Of a DNA stretch of 64,000 nucleotides, positions 29,400 through 38,709 are shown one piece after another. The position numbers and the translations under genes are program-made. Source of the stretch: Rhizobiaceae bacterium (GTDB taxonomy: Bacteria; Pseudomonadota; Alphaproteobacteria; Rhizobiales; Rhizobiaceae); NCBI GenBank assembly GCA_017640615.1, contig JAEPQK010000002.1, positions 372,001-436,000 of the forward strand, written 5' to 3'. The number at the start of each line of letters is the position of its first letter. Position 1 is the stretch's first letter. The notes beneath the pieces are model-generated. The model was not told where the DNA came from. It did not search any database and saw only the letters and a program-made list of their open reading frames with translations.

Positions 29400-31769
29400 C
29401 TATCGTAAAGAGAAGGCGCCGGGGTTCAGGTCCCCCAGCGTGCGGAACGAAAGCTGCAATCCGACGGATGTGCTCACCGCGCTTGACGTCGAACTGCGCG
29501 ACTGGCTGGCCGAAAATACGAACCGGAAACATTCGTCGTCATAGGCGAAGCCGATTGAATTGTTCAGCAGCTTGTTGGCAACGAAATCATAGGTCGCCGA
29601 TCCAAAGACGCTCCAGAACTCATGAACCTTTGCAGAGGCGGAGGTTGTCAGCTGATGCCGGTTCGCCGAAAAACCGTAGAGTGGCTGTGCTTGAATGAAC
29701 GAATAGGTCCCCGATACTGCAACCTGTCCAACCGAACCGCCTGCCTTCACGTCGATGCGCCGCAGGTCGTACGTGGTTTCATCGACACGCGCGCTGACAG
29801 AGGCACTGGTTCCGTTGGGCGAAGCCACCCCCAGCATGCCTACATAGTCGGAGCGCGACGTTTCGAGCCCTGAGAATGCACCTGCGTTGACGAGGTCCGG
29901 CGCGCCGAACGAGTTGATGCCGGCGAGATGAAAAGATTGTCCAAGGATCGCACTCGCCGTCCAGCCATTGGCGACGATGCCGGAATAACGCAGCCCGACA
30001 TTCGCTCGGACGCCGCCCTCGATCCTGTCGTAACCGGAAAACTTGTCGCGTTCGAACAGCGTTGAGGCATCGAACACCATGCTTTGCGCATCTTCGTTCG
30101 CAATGCCCACGGTCGTGGCGAATGGCTCGCTGGGCCGTGCGAATATCTGCGCGACCGGCTCGACGACGTGTGAGGAGTTTTCGCTCGCAAAAACGAACGG
30201 CCAGCGGACTTCGAGGCCCGCAGTCGCCATGTAACGGAAATAGGTAGATCGGATGTCGCTCGCCAAAGGCGTTCCGTCGGCGGTCAGGCCTGCGATCGCC
30301 GTGTTGGTCGCGGCCGAAAGGTTCTGGAATATCGCATCGCCACGCGCATGGAGAATGGGCGTCACGACGAACCCGCCCGGCGTGATGAGATTGCGTTTCC
30401 ATTCCGCTTCGGCCGTTAGGCGTTTTGCCCATCCTTGGACGCCTGGAATGTTGGTGTCGATAACGCCAGCCCGCACCGGCGCAGTCGGCGTCGTGGAGAG
30501 GGCACCGCGCCGCAGGCTTTGAATGTTGACGTCGATATTAAGTTCGCCACCGGCGACCGCACGGTCAGGCGTATAGGAATAGTCGATCAGAGGCAGAACC
30601 CAGGGCTGCACCTCGTTGCTGCCCACCAAGGCCGATTCCTGAACCTGGAACCGCATCACGCGCATATCGAAATAATTGCGTTTGTTGAGGCCCGTCAGGT
30701 AAATCTGGTCACGCTTCACGCTGTCGTTGAAGCCGGCAATTCCATAGGTGGCGGCGAAGTTCTTGTCGCTCTGGACGAGAATATCCCAGCCGAAGGTCCA
30801 GCGTGGGTTGATCTGAAATTGACCCTTGGTGCCGATCATCCCGCGCAGGCGCTGTGCGGCATCGACGGTGCCGGCCGAAAACAGGCTCGGCTGAAGCTGA
30901 TAGATGCCCGCGACTTTGATACTGTATTGCCCGCTGTTAAAGCGCTGGCGCCATTCGGCTTCACCTAGGAAACCCTGTCGCGTGTAACCGCTCAGTGTTG
31001 TGGTCAGATCATAGGTCGGAGACAACGCCCAGTAATAGGGGACACTGGCGCCGAAGCCGAGCGTGCTGCTCCAGCGAAAATTCGGAAACAGAAATCCGGA
31101 TTTCCGCTTCACTGTGTGGTCCGGGATCTCGAAAGCAGGAAAGAACGCGATCGGCAATCCGAACAGCTCCATCGTCGGCCGCACGAAGTAGATCGTCTTC
31201 CTCTTTTTGTTCCAGATGATAGTTGTCGAGCGTATCCGCCAAAGCGGCGGTTTTTCCGGGTTTTCCTCGCAGGGTTCGCAGGCGGTGTAGACGCCATTGT
31301 TGAAGCGCGTCACATCTTCGCTGCGCTGTTCCGCACTCTCGGAAGCGAAATACGTCTTGTCGGTGGTTTCGATGCGCAGCGCGTTCACGAAGCCGGTGCG
31401 CAGATTGTCGGTGACGTCTATCTCTTCGGCGAAGCTCTTATTGCCGTCGCGGTCGACCATCTGCACGTTGCCGTAAGCGACAAGGCGCTTGGACTCCCGG
31501 TAGAAAGTAACCCGCTGCGCAACGAGGCGGATGCCGTTGTAGTCGATCCGCACATTGCCGGCCGCGGTCACCGCGCCAGCGTCATTGTCATAGGTGAGCG
31601 TATCCGCCTCGAGTAGCATCTGGCCGTTGGTCTCGGCCGGAGCTCCCACAAATTGTGCGTGCGAAGGAGAGGCGGTCAGCGCGCCCGCAATGGGTCCAAA
31701 CGCAAGCGCCACCGCCAGCGCATATGCTGCGCCGGTGGCATGCCTCCGTCCGGTGGACGCGATCCCCAC
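29400..31769 (-). CDS. lptD: LPS assembly protein LptD
   Basis: Outer-membrane translocon that inserts lipopolysaccharide. The 789-residue protein has a signal peptide, an N-terminal OstA/LptA-like periplasmic domain (LEADTLTYDNDAGAVTAAGN) and a large C-terminal beta-barrel with a terminal aromatic-type strand (LQLSFRTLGDLNPGAFSLR). I use GTG 31769, which shares one base with the lptG stop (TAGTG) and has GGAGG 7 nt upstream; a longer frame to 31835 would sit inside lptG. Confidence 0.95.
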   Translation of the reverse strand: MGIASTGRRHATGAAYALAVALAFGPIAGALTASPSHAQFVGAPAETNGQMLLEADTLTYDNDAGAVTAAGNVRIDYNGIRLVAQRVTFYRESKRLVAYGNVQMVDRDGNKSFAEEIDVTDNLRTGFVNALRIETTDKTYFASESAEQRSEDVTRFNNGVYTACEPCEENPEKPPLWRIRSTTIIWNKKRKTIYFVRPTMELFGLPIAFFPAFEIPDHTVKRKSGFLFPNFRWSSTLGFGASVPYYWALSPTYDLTTTLSGYTRQGFLGEAEWRQRFNSGQYSIKVAGIYQLQPSLFSAGTVDAAQRLRGMIGTKGQFQINPRWTFGWDILVQSDKNFAATYGIAGFNDSVKRDQIYLTGLNKRNYFDMRVMRFQVQESALVGSNEVQPWVLPLIDYSYTPDRAVAGGELNIDVNIQSLRRGALSTTPTAPVRAGVIDTNIPGVQGWAKRLTAEAEWKRNLITPGGFVVTPILHARGDAIFQNLSAATNTAIAGLTADGTPLASDIRSTYFRYMATAGLEVRWPFVFASENSSHVVEPVAQIFARPSEPFATTVGIANEDAQSMVFDASTLFERDKFSGYDRIEGGVRANVGLRYSGIVANGWTASAILGQSFHLAGINSFGAPDLVNAGAFSGLETSRSDYVGMLGVASPNGTSASVSARVDETTYDLRRIDVKAGGSVGQVAVSGTYSFIQAQPLYGFSANRHQLTTSASAKVHEFWSVFGSATYDFVANKLLNNSIGFAYDDECFRFVFSASQSRSSTSSAVSTSVGLQLSFRTLGDLNPGAFSLR

Positions 31770-32857
31770 TATCCGTCCTCCGTGTACAGCAGGAATGTCA
31801 CTCCAAAAAACAGCGCCAAGACCACCGGTACCCATGCCGCCACGACCGGCGCAACAAACCCCACATTGCCGAACGCCGTGAAGACGATCAGCGCGACATA
31901 AAGCAGAAAGCCAGCCAGTATTCCACCCAGAATCATGGAGGTTAGCTGCCCCATCCGACTGTAGCGAAGCGTAACCGTTGCCGCCACCAGCGTCATTGCC
32001 ATCATCAGCGCCGGCAGCGCGATAAGCGAGTGAAAATGCATGGCAAAACGATAGGCGGGAATGCCAAGCGCATTTGCCACCGCAATCTTCTGCGGAAGCT
32101 CGTAGACAGGGATCGTCAAATGGTCGGCAAAGCGCTCCTCGACAAATTCCGGCCGCAGCTCTGATTTGATCGAAAACGTCGTAAGCTGCTCCGCCTGGCT
32201 ACCCTTGCCGGTCTTGCGCACATCGTTCAGGATCCACGCCCCTTCACTCAGCGTTGCCGAGCGCGCATCGTAACGCGCGATCAATGTGCCTTCATTGTCG
32301 AAGCGCAGGAACACGGCGTCGCCCAGAAGCATGCCGCGATTTGCAGTCTGCCCGGCGCCTATGATGGTGACGCCTTCATCGGTGGTCTGGCTCAGCCATG
32401 GCCGGTCCGGCCCTTCGCTGCCCGGCGCGCCATAGCCGCGAAAGGTTGCTTCCAACGCCTTCACCTGCTCGATGCAATAGGCCGAGATCGGGTTGAGAAC
32501 GGCGACCGAAGCCGCGCCGACCAGAAACGCGGCCACGCAGACAGGCGCCAGAAATTGCCAGGCCGAAAGACCGCTCGCACGCGCGATCACCAGCTCGGAG
32601 CGTCGGTTAAGCCCGTAAAGCGCTGCCATGGCGGCAAAAAGCGTCACCATTGGCCAGATCAGCATCGTGATGAAAGGCAGCCGCATTGCCGAGAAGTACA
32701 TGCCCGAAAGGGTCGTGTAGCCTTCGATGCCGCCGGCGCGCCGCGCATATTCGGTAAAGTCGACGAGGAAAACGACGACCAGGATCGCGGCGAGCACCTG
32801 AGTGAGCGTCATGAGGTAGCGTTTAGTCAGGTAGGCCCAAAGGGTCGCACCGGTCAT
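31769..32857 (-). CDS. lptG: LPS export permease LptG
   Basis: Inner-membrane half-permease of the LptB2FG exporter. The 362-residue protein has three helices near the N-terminus, a periplasmic beta-jellyroll domain and three helices near the C-terminus, the YjgP/YjgQ plan. Its ATG overlaps the lptF stop by 4 nt. LptB and LptA are not in this window. Confidence 0.95.
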   Translation of the reverse strand: MTGATLWAYLTKRYLMTLTQVLAAILVVVFLVDFTEYARRAGGIEGYTTLSGMYFSAMRLPFITMLIWPMVTLFAAMAALYGLNRRSELVIARASGLSAWQFLAPVCVAAFLVGAASVAVLNPISAYCIEQVKALEATFRGYGAPGSEGPDRPWLSQTTDEGVTIIGAGQTANRGMLLGDAVFLRFDNEGTLIARYDARSATLSEGAWILNDVRKTGKGSQAEQLTTFSIKSELRPEFVEERFADHLTIPVYELPQKIAVANALGIPAYRFAMHFHSLIALPALMMAMTLVAATVTLRYSRMGQLTSMILGGILAGFLLYVALIVFTAFGNVGFVAPVVAAWVPVVLALFFGVTFLLYTEDG

Positions 32858-34059
32858 TGGCCGCTCCCCATCTCGCCCGCATGTGGCCGCAACAGCCGGC
32901 GGACGATGCGTGCAATCGCTGAGAAAAGCGCGCCAAGCCGCACCAGCGCCTCGATGACGAATTTCGGGAAGCGCAGCGAGCGCCCGGTGTAAAGAAGGCT
33001 CAGGAATAGAACGATCGCGCCAAGCGGCATCAGATATGCCAACGCCGCGAATGCCGGGCTGACCCCGGCGCGGCTGACCGCCAGAAACCCACCGACCCGC
33101 AGGAGAATGGCAACGAAAGCTCCCGATGCGATCTGCGCCGGCTGCTCCTGGCGCTGCGTTCGCGCACTGCCGGCAAAAAACACTGCGATGAGCCCGAAAA
33201 GAAGCGGGTAAAGCCAGTCGGTATTGCGCCGGTGAAGTTCGGCCCGCAATTCTTGGCCAAGCTTCTCGTCGAGATCGGCCGCGCCAAGCGCGCTGATGAG
33301 GCCGGGCGTGAAAAGCTCTTCCGGTTCGCCGCCGCCGCGCGCACCGGCCACGGAGAACTCCGCAAGGTCGAGCACCGTAGAGCCGTAGGTGATGATCGAT
33401 ACCGGCGCGCCCGCGCCGCTGCGCTGATGCAATTCGCCGTCCACCAGCGCAAGAAGCACGGCGCCTTCGTGGTTCAGCAGCTTGCCGCGTTTGGCGTAGT
33501 AGATCAGCTCGGCTTCCGGGTCGCGCGCATCGATGATCAGCACTTTGCCGAATTCACCGCCAGGCAGGTCTTCGGAGACCTGAATCCACATATTCTCCTG
33601 GATTTTGGAGAATGTGTGGGACTGCACGGCACGTCCGATGAGATCGGTCTGCGCGTTCACAAGCGTGTCGCGAAACTGCCGCGTCGCCCAGGGTTCCAGC
33701 GTATGGAGCGCAAGCAGGGTGGCCAGCGAAGCAAGCAGCGAAAGAAGCAGGATCGGCCGCACGGTGCTGAAGGGCGCCCGCCCGGCGGCTTCCAGCACCA
33801 CAAGCTCCGAATCGGAGTTCATCTGATTAAGCGTGCGCAGCGCCGCCAGCAGCAACGCAAAGGGCGTCACGAGGATTGCCATTGTCGGCACCAAAAGCAG
33901 ACCGACCTTGAGGAAGCTGCCCATCGCATCGCGTGAGCGGGTGACCATGTCGATCAGCGGCAAGACCTGTGTAATCATCACAAGCGCCGTCGTGACGGCG
34001 AGTGTGATCACCGTCATCCAGAACACTTTGCCGAACACGTAGCGTGCGGCGAGCGTCAT
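32854..34059 (-). CDS. lptF: LPS export permease LptF
   Basis: Partner of LptG, same six-helix YjgP/YjgQ fold; 401 residues. The first helix (KVFWMTVITLAVTTALVMITQ) and the LRTLNQMNSDSELVVLEAAG loop, where the ATPase LptB docks, are characteristic. First gene of lptF-lptG-lptD-surA-pdxA-rsmA, so the promoter must be in the 355-nt gap before pepA. Confidence 0.95.
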   Translation of the reverse strand: MTLAARYVFGKVFWMTVITLAVTTALVMITQVLPLIDMVTRSRDAMGSFLKVGLLLVPTMAILVTPFALLLAALRTLNQMNSDSELVVLEAAGRAPFSTVRPILLLSLLASLATLLALHTLEPWATRQFRDTLVNAQTDLIGRAVQSHTFSKIQENMWIQVSEDLPGGEFGKVLIIDARDPEAELIYYAKRGKLLNHEGAVLLALVDGELHQRSGAGAPVSIITYGSTVLDLAEFSVAGARGGGEPEELFTPGLISALGAADLDEKLGQELRAELHRRNTDWLYPLLFGLIAVFFAGSARTQRQEQPAQIASGAFVAILLRVGGFLAVSRAGVSPAFAALAYLMPLGAIVLFLSLLYTGRSLRFPKFVIEALVRLGALFSAIARIVRRLLRPHAGEMGSGQ

Positions 34060-34414
34060 CAGCCCGTAGCCGCCGCGTAGCGCTCGAAACTCCTAAGATA
34101 CGCCAATTTCGTCACCAACCCGGCCATTCGGCCCTCCCGAATATGCGACTATACGCGACAATTACCTAATGATCACCGAATGTTGCCGGACTTTTCGCAA
34201 TCGCTGTCGCGCAAAGTTCAAACTGTTGCAGATCGGGCCCACCAACGCCGCGACAGGCGTCAAAAGTCGTGTCCCATCAAGGGCTGAATGCTGCAGAATA
34301 GGGCAGGTGCTGCCTGTTTCCCCGCTGTGGCCCTTGCCATTGCGGCTCAAAACACCAAGATCACGCGCAATCCCCACCCGAAGCGGTTCCGCATGAACCA
34401 CTGCTGGAGCATAC
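34060..34414. other. Divergent promoter region between lptF and pepA
   Basis: About 355 nt without a supported gene. It must hold the promoter of the LPS operon and of pepA. I see no RNA fold, riboswitch or repeat I can name. Confidence 0.4.
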
Positions 34415-35905
34415 ATGTCGAAATCTGTCGAAATCACGTTCACCCGATCCGCAAAACCGTCCGCAGGCCTGGCCGTGCTGCTTGCCGCTGAGGGCGCGGC
34501 TCCCGGTCCTTCCGCTCAAGCCGTCGATCCCGCCGGTGTGCTCGAAAAGGCGCTGAAAATCGCGGATTTCAAGGGCAAGGCGCGCTCGGCAGTCGATGTC
34601 ATTGCGCCGGCGCAATCCTCGGCCGACCGCATTGTCGTCGTCGGGCTCGGCAAACCCTCCGAACCCGATCCTGACGCCTGGGCGCGCCTCGGTGGCGCCA
34701 TTGCCGGGCGATTCGGCAAGGCGAAGCGCGCTACGGTTTATCTCGACGCCCCGGATGTCGAGATAGACGCGAACGCCGCCGCAAGCGTTGCGATGGGCAT
34801 GCTGCTGCGCAGCTATCGTTTCGACCGCTACAAGACCAAAAAGAAAGACGACAACGGCAAGACGCCGGACACCGTGAAGGTGACGATCGTCACGCCGGCC
34901 GCATCGGCCGCCAAGAAGCTGTGGGCCGAATATGAGGGTGTCGCCGGCGGCGTCATGTTGGCGCGCGACCTAGTCAACGAACCCGCCAATATTCTGGGGC
35001 CGCTCGAATTCGCCGCCAAGGCAAAGGAGCTCGACAAGCTCGGCGTCGAGATAGACACCCTCACCGAAAAGGAAATGAAGAAGCTCGGCATGGGCGCGCT
35101 GTTGGGCGTCGCGCAGGGCTCAACCCGTCCGGCTCGCATGGTGGTCATGCGCTGGAACGGCGGCAAAGCGAAGGCCAAGCCAGTCGCCTTTGTCGGCAAG
35201 GGCGTTGTGTTCGACACCGGCGGCAACTCGATCAAGCCGGCCGGCGGCATGGAGGACATGAAAGGCGACATGGGCGGCGCCGCAGCCGTTACCGGCCTCA
35301 TGCATGCTCTTGCCGCCCGCAAGGCGAAGGCCAATGTGATCGGCATTATCGGCTTGGTAGAAAACATGGTCGACGGCAATGCTCAACGTCCCGGCGACAT
35401 CGTCACGTCCATGTCCGGCCAGACCATCGAAGTGCTGAACACCGACGCTGAGGGTCGGCTTGTTCTGGCTGACGCGCTGACCTACTGCATCGACAAGTAC
35501 AAGCCTGAATTCGTTGTGAATTTGGCCACCCTGACTGGCGCGATCATGGTTGCGCTCGGCCAGTATCACGCAGGCCTCTTCTCCAACGACGACACGCTGT
35601 CAGAACAGCTCACCGAAGCCGGCCTCGCCACTCATGAGCGTGTGTGGCGTATGCCGATGGGCGCCGACTACGACAAGCTGATCGACTCCAAAAACGCGGA
35701 CATGAAGAACATCGGCGGCCGCTACGGCGGCTCCATCACCGCCGCGCAGTTTCTGCAGCGTTTCGTCGGCGACACGCCATGGGCGCATCTCGATGTGGCA
35801 GGCACCGCGATGGGCTCGCCGGCCAACGAGATTTCGCAGTCATGGGCTTCCGGCTTCGGGGTGCGGCTGCTCGACCGGCTGGTGCGCGACAATTACGAAA
35901 AATAG
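34415..35905 (+). CDS. pepA: Leucyl aminopeptidase (M17)
   Basis: Hexameric two-zinc aminopeptidase; in enteric bacteria it also binds DNA. The 496-residue protein has the catalytic KGVVFDTGG and [14 protein letters not shown] motifs in the C-terminal half. GGAG precedes ATG. It lies 9 nt before holC, the same pepA-holC order as in E. coli. Confidence 0.96.
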   Translation: MSKSVEITFTRSAKPSAGLAVLLAAEGAAPGPSAQAVDPAGVLEKALKIADFKGKARSAVDVIAPAQSSADRIVVVGLGKPSEPDPDAWARLGGAIAGRFGKAKRATVYLDAPDVEIDANAAASVAMGMLLRSYRFDRYKTKKKDDNGKTPDTVKVTIVTPAASAAKKLWAEYEGVAGGVMLARDLVNEPANILGPLEFAAKAKELDKLGVEIDTLTEKEMKKLGMGALLGVAQGSTRPARMVVMRWNGGKAKAKPVAFVGKGVVFDTGGNSIKPAGGMEDMKGDMGGAAAVTGLMHALAARKAKANVIGIIGLVENMVDGNAQRPGDIVTSMSGQTIEVLNTDAEGRLVLADALTYCIDKYKPEFVVNLATLTGAIMVALGQYHAGLFSNDDTLSEQLTEAGLATHERVWRMPMGADYDKLIDSKNADMKNIGGRYGGSITAAQFLQRFVGDTPWAHLDVAGTAMGSPANEISQSWASGFGVRLLDRLVRDNYEK

Positions 35906-35914
35906 GCCGCCGAA

Positions 35915-36364
35915 ATGGCCGAGGTGCTGTTCTACCATTTGACGGAATCGACACTCTACGACGCGCTGCCGGGGCTTCTGGAGCGTTCCGTAGCGCGCGG
36001 CTGGAAGGTGGTGGTGCAGGCTGCGAGCGATGAGCGCCGTGAGGCGCTTGATGCGCATTTGTGGACGTTCCGCGACGACAGCTTCCTCGCTCACGGTACC
36101 GACCATGAGCCAAACCCGGCCGAGCAGCCAGTGCTCTTGACCACGGGGCAGGGCAATCCGAACGGCGCGGCGGTGCGCTTCGTGGTCGATGGCGCGGAAC
36201 CGCCTTCGCCGGACGGATATGAGCGGCTTGTGCTGATGTTTGACGGGCATGACAGCGATCAGGTCGCAACCGCACGCACGCATTGGAAGGCTCTCAAGGC
36301 CACAGGCGCGGAACTCACCTACTGGCAGCAAACGCCGGAAGGGAAATGGGTAAAGAAGGGTTAG
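35915..36364 (+). CDS. holC: DNA polymerase III chi subunit
   Basis: A 149-residue clamp-loader accessory protein that links the polymerase to SSB. Start (EVLFYHLTESTLYDALPGLLE) and length match HolC. Downstream of pepA in one unit. Its stop TAG overlaps the convergent methyltransferase stop over TTAG. Confidence 0.93.
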   Translation: MAEVLFYHLTESTLYDALPGLLERSVARGWKVVVQAASDERREALDAHLWTFRDDSFLAHGTDHEPNPAEQPVLLTTGQGNPNGAAVRFVVDGAEPPSPDGYERLVLMFDGHDSDQVATARTHWKALKATGAELTYWQQTPEGKWVKKG

Positions 36365-37182
36365 ACGGCCCGCCCGGACACGACCACCGATGGGATCGGC
36401 AGATCCCATGGCCCATCTCGTCCGTGATTTGCGACAACTATTTCTGAAACGGCCGTGCGGATCGCCGCCTTGTTCGCAGCAGGTTGCGGACGCAACAGCG
36501 CACCGCCTCGCACGGTGCCTTCCAGAAAGAAGTCGAATGGCGCATCAGGCCGGTCAACCTGCCACCGACTGTCTACCTCATTGATGCGTAAGTCGTCGAA
36601 CCCGGCCGCCTGCATTGCAGGAAATGCTCGTTCGGGGTCCGCATAGTCGCTGGCCCCTGGCCCCGGCGGCAGCGTTACCTCGACCGCACCATGCACCCCG
36701 ATTGCCTTGAACACATAAGTGAACGCGGATTTTTCGGTCTCCTGCCAAACGGAATAGGACAAATAGGTGCCCGGCTTCATAACCCGGCGCGCCTCGCGCA
36801 TCACGGCCGGCGCGTCCGGAACGTGAGGCATGCCGAAACCCATCGAAACACCGTCGAAAGAGGCATCTGGAAAAGGCATTGCCATGGCATCGCCTTCTAC
36901 GAATTCGGCCTGCGGCACCATCTCGCGCGCAATCCGAAGCATGGCAGGCGAGAAATCGAGACCGGTGACCGACGCACCGGCCTTTACGAGCCCGGCGGCT
37001 ACGATGCCATGGCCACAACACAGGTCGAGAATGTGCTTTCCTGGCCCGGCTCGGGTCTCCGACACAAGGCAGGGAACGGCCATGGCGGAAGCGCGCGCGA
37101 AATCCTTCGCGTAGGCGGAAGCTGTATCTTCCTCGCCCCAGCCACGTTTTTCGAGTGCAGCGAAGTCGTCTGTTCCAACCAC
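36361..37182 (-). CDS. Class I SAM-dependent methyltransferase
   Basis: A 273-residue cytoplasmic protein with a Methyltransf_11-like fold: SAM loop ILDLCCGHGIVAAG, the acidic loop GLDFSP, and FDGVSMGFGMPHVPD. Similar to UbiE-type enzymes, but the substrate is unknown. Convergent with holC (4-nt overlap of stops). Confidence 0.85.
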   Translation of the reverse strand: MVGTDDFAALEKRGWGEEDTASAYAKDFARASAMAVPCLVSETRAGPGKHILDLCCGHGIVAAGLVKAGASVTGLDFSPAMLRIAREMVPQAEFVEGDAMAMPFPDASFDGVSMGFGMPHVPDAPAVMREARRVMKPGTYLSYSVWQETEKSAFTYVFKAIGVHGAVEVTLPPGPGASDYADPERAFPAMQAAGFDDLRINEVDSRWQVDRPDAPFDFFLEGTVRGGALLRPQPAANKAAIRTAVSEIVVANHGRDGPWDLPIPSVVVSGRAV

Positions 37183-37214
37183 ATCATTCCTCCCCGGGAT
37201 GATCGAGTTCGATG

Positions 37215-37601
37215 TTACCGCAGGTTCGCCGCCACCGCCTCCCGCACCAGCGCCTTGAACGCCTCGGCGTCGATTTCGTCACCCTCGAATATGTCGATCG
37301 AACGCCGCGTGGCGCCCGTGTCCTTGCCGTTGAATACCCCTGCCGGGTCGGCAAGCGATGCGCCTTTCGCGAAGGTCAGCTTCACCTTGGCCTTGTATGT
37401 TTCGCCAGTGCAGATGATACCGTCATGTTCCCACACCGGCACGCCTGACGGATTCGTCGGCTTGCGCCATTTTACTTGCTCGACTACCTCGGGATCGGCG
37501 TCGCGGATCAGAGCGCGCACGCGCGCCAGCGCGTCGCCGCGCCAATCGCCGAGCGTTTTGATCTTTGTGTCGATGAGCTCGGAGGGGTTTTCTGAAGCCA
37601 T
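37215..37601 (-). CDS. DUF1801 domain protein
   Basis: A 128-residue cytoplasmic protein. It contains a VKWRKPTNPSGVPVWEHDG stretch and a GASLADP motif typical of the DUF1801 (YdhG-like) fold; function is unknown. It is the last gene of a run of three minus-strand genes and starts 5 nt after the AbiU2-like gene stops. Confidence 0.83.
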   Translation of the reverse strand: MASENPSELIDTKIKTLGDWRGDALARVRALIRDADPEVVEQVKWRKPTNPSGVPVWEHDGIICTGETYKAKVKLTFAKGASLADPAGVFNGKDTGATRRSIDIFEGDEIDAEAFKALVREAVAANLR

Positions 37602-37606
37602 TTCAG

Positions 37607-38170
37607 CTATTTCCTGGCCAATGCGTCCATCATTGATTCGGCTGCATTTCGCGGAAGTTCCCTGAAGTGTTGTTCGTGGAGTCCGACCGCCAACAGGAGG
37701 CAGTTGGAGATACTTAAGGCGATTACGGTTAGCTCGCGAAGCTCATTTGGCGTAACTGACGCCATCTGAAATACGTCATTGTATGAGATATGTGCACTGC
37801 GATGAGCGAAAGCTTTATGACGTAGGATCGCTACCTTGTCGGCAATCGGCTGGGCCTGCTCGAGCGATGTCTCTATTAGCGATATGTTCTGTTGTTGAAG
37901 ATGCCCGGCTACGCTGACTTCGCGAAACAGCGGTCGCAGGCTGATCGTGTCCCGACGTTTGTCGAACGCTCCAGAGGCATATATTACGAACGTCGCAAGA
38001 TACGCATGCGGCGTAAATCGAAAGAACTCGTTGTATTCGCGCATCGTGTGAATAATTCGATGTCGTGAATCTTCTTCTTCAAAATAGGACCAAAGATCCA
38101 AATAAAGCCTAGCCCGTACAATATGTTGGCTTATTTGATCTATGCGCTGGGTCAACGAAAGCGGTTGCAT
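37607..38170 (-). CDS. AbiU2-like HEPN-type protein, lower GC
   Basis: A 187-residue alpha-helical protein with a KAFAHRSAHISYND stretch that resembles the HEPN AbiU2-like family; RX4-6H-type residues of HEPN RNases are possible but I cannot fix them. Members are linked to abortive infection in lactococci, which is weak evidence for a role here. Its base composition is visibly more AT-rich than every neighbour, which points to transfer. Spacing is tight: 12 nt after the frameshifted DUF1801 gene and 5 nt before the intact one. Confidence 0.65.
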   Translation of the reverse strand: MQPLSLTQRIDQISQHIVRARLYLDLWSYFEEEDSRHRIIHTMREYNEFFRFTPHAYLATFVIYASGAFDKRRDTISLRPLFREVSVAGHLQQQNISLIETSLEQAQPIADKVAILRHKAFAHRSAHISYNDVFQMASVTPNELRELTVIALSISNCLLLAVGLHEQHFRELPRNAAESMMDALARK

Positions 38171-38182
38171 GGTTTCCGATTA

Positions 38183-38589
38183 TCACAATTTCTCGCCCGG
38201 CATCTTGCTCGCCTGCTGCGCCCATTCTTCGAACTGCCCCTCATCGAGTTGCCCTTCGTAAATATCGTAATTACGCACCTCCGGATGTTTCGACTTGCCC
38301 GGCGGTGCGGGTTTGAGTGACGTCCCGCGAAAGAACGTCACTTTCACATATTCGTAAAGCAGTGCAGGCTGAGAAACCAAAGGTCGTCCTTCAGGCCGTA
38401 GAAAGGCGAGTTCCACTTCACAGCCTTCTTCACGCCCGGAACCGACCGCTCGATGATCGAATCGATCCGCCGTCCGATATCGCTTTTCCAGCCGGGCATC
38501 GCGGCGATGTAGGCCTCTACCGGCGCGTTGCCATAGCCCTTGGCAATCTGCGGATTGCCGCCGGACAAGAGTTTTGTTTGCGCAGGCAT
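38183..38589 (-). pseudogene. DUF1801 gene broken by a single-base deletion
   Basis: Two overlapping frames make one DUF1801 protein. The N-terminal part (38589 to about 38350) runs AIAKGYGNAPVEAYIAAMPGWK-like sequence to KWNSPFYGLKDDLWFLSLHCFT; the C-terminal part resumes in another frame at YVKVTFFRGTSLKPAPPG and runs to 38183. Losing one A in ACGAA(A)TATG (near 38350-38354) explains both halves. The full product would be about 135 residues. It is either recent decay or a sequencing error. Confidence 0.85.
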
Positions 38590-38709
38590 GGCGTGCCTCC
38601 CGTCAGCCGTGACCCAGCACTATGCCCGATCGGCGCAGTGGCGGAAACGGGTCCTGGCCTGGCGTCACCCCTTGCGCGCGCTCGCCGCCTCCGCCATTAA
38701 CCGCGCGCC

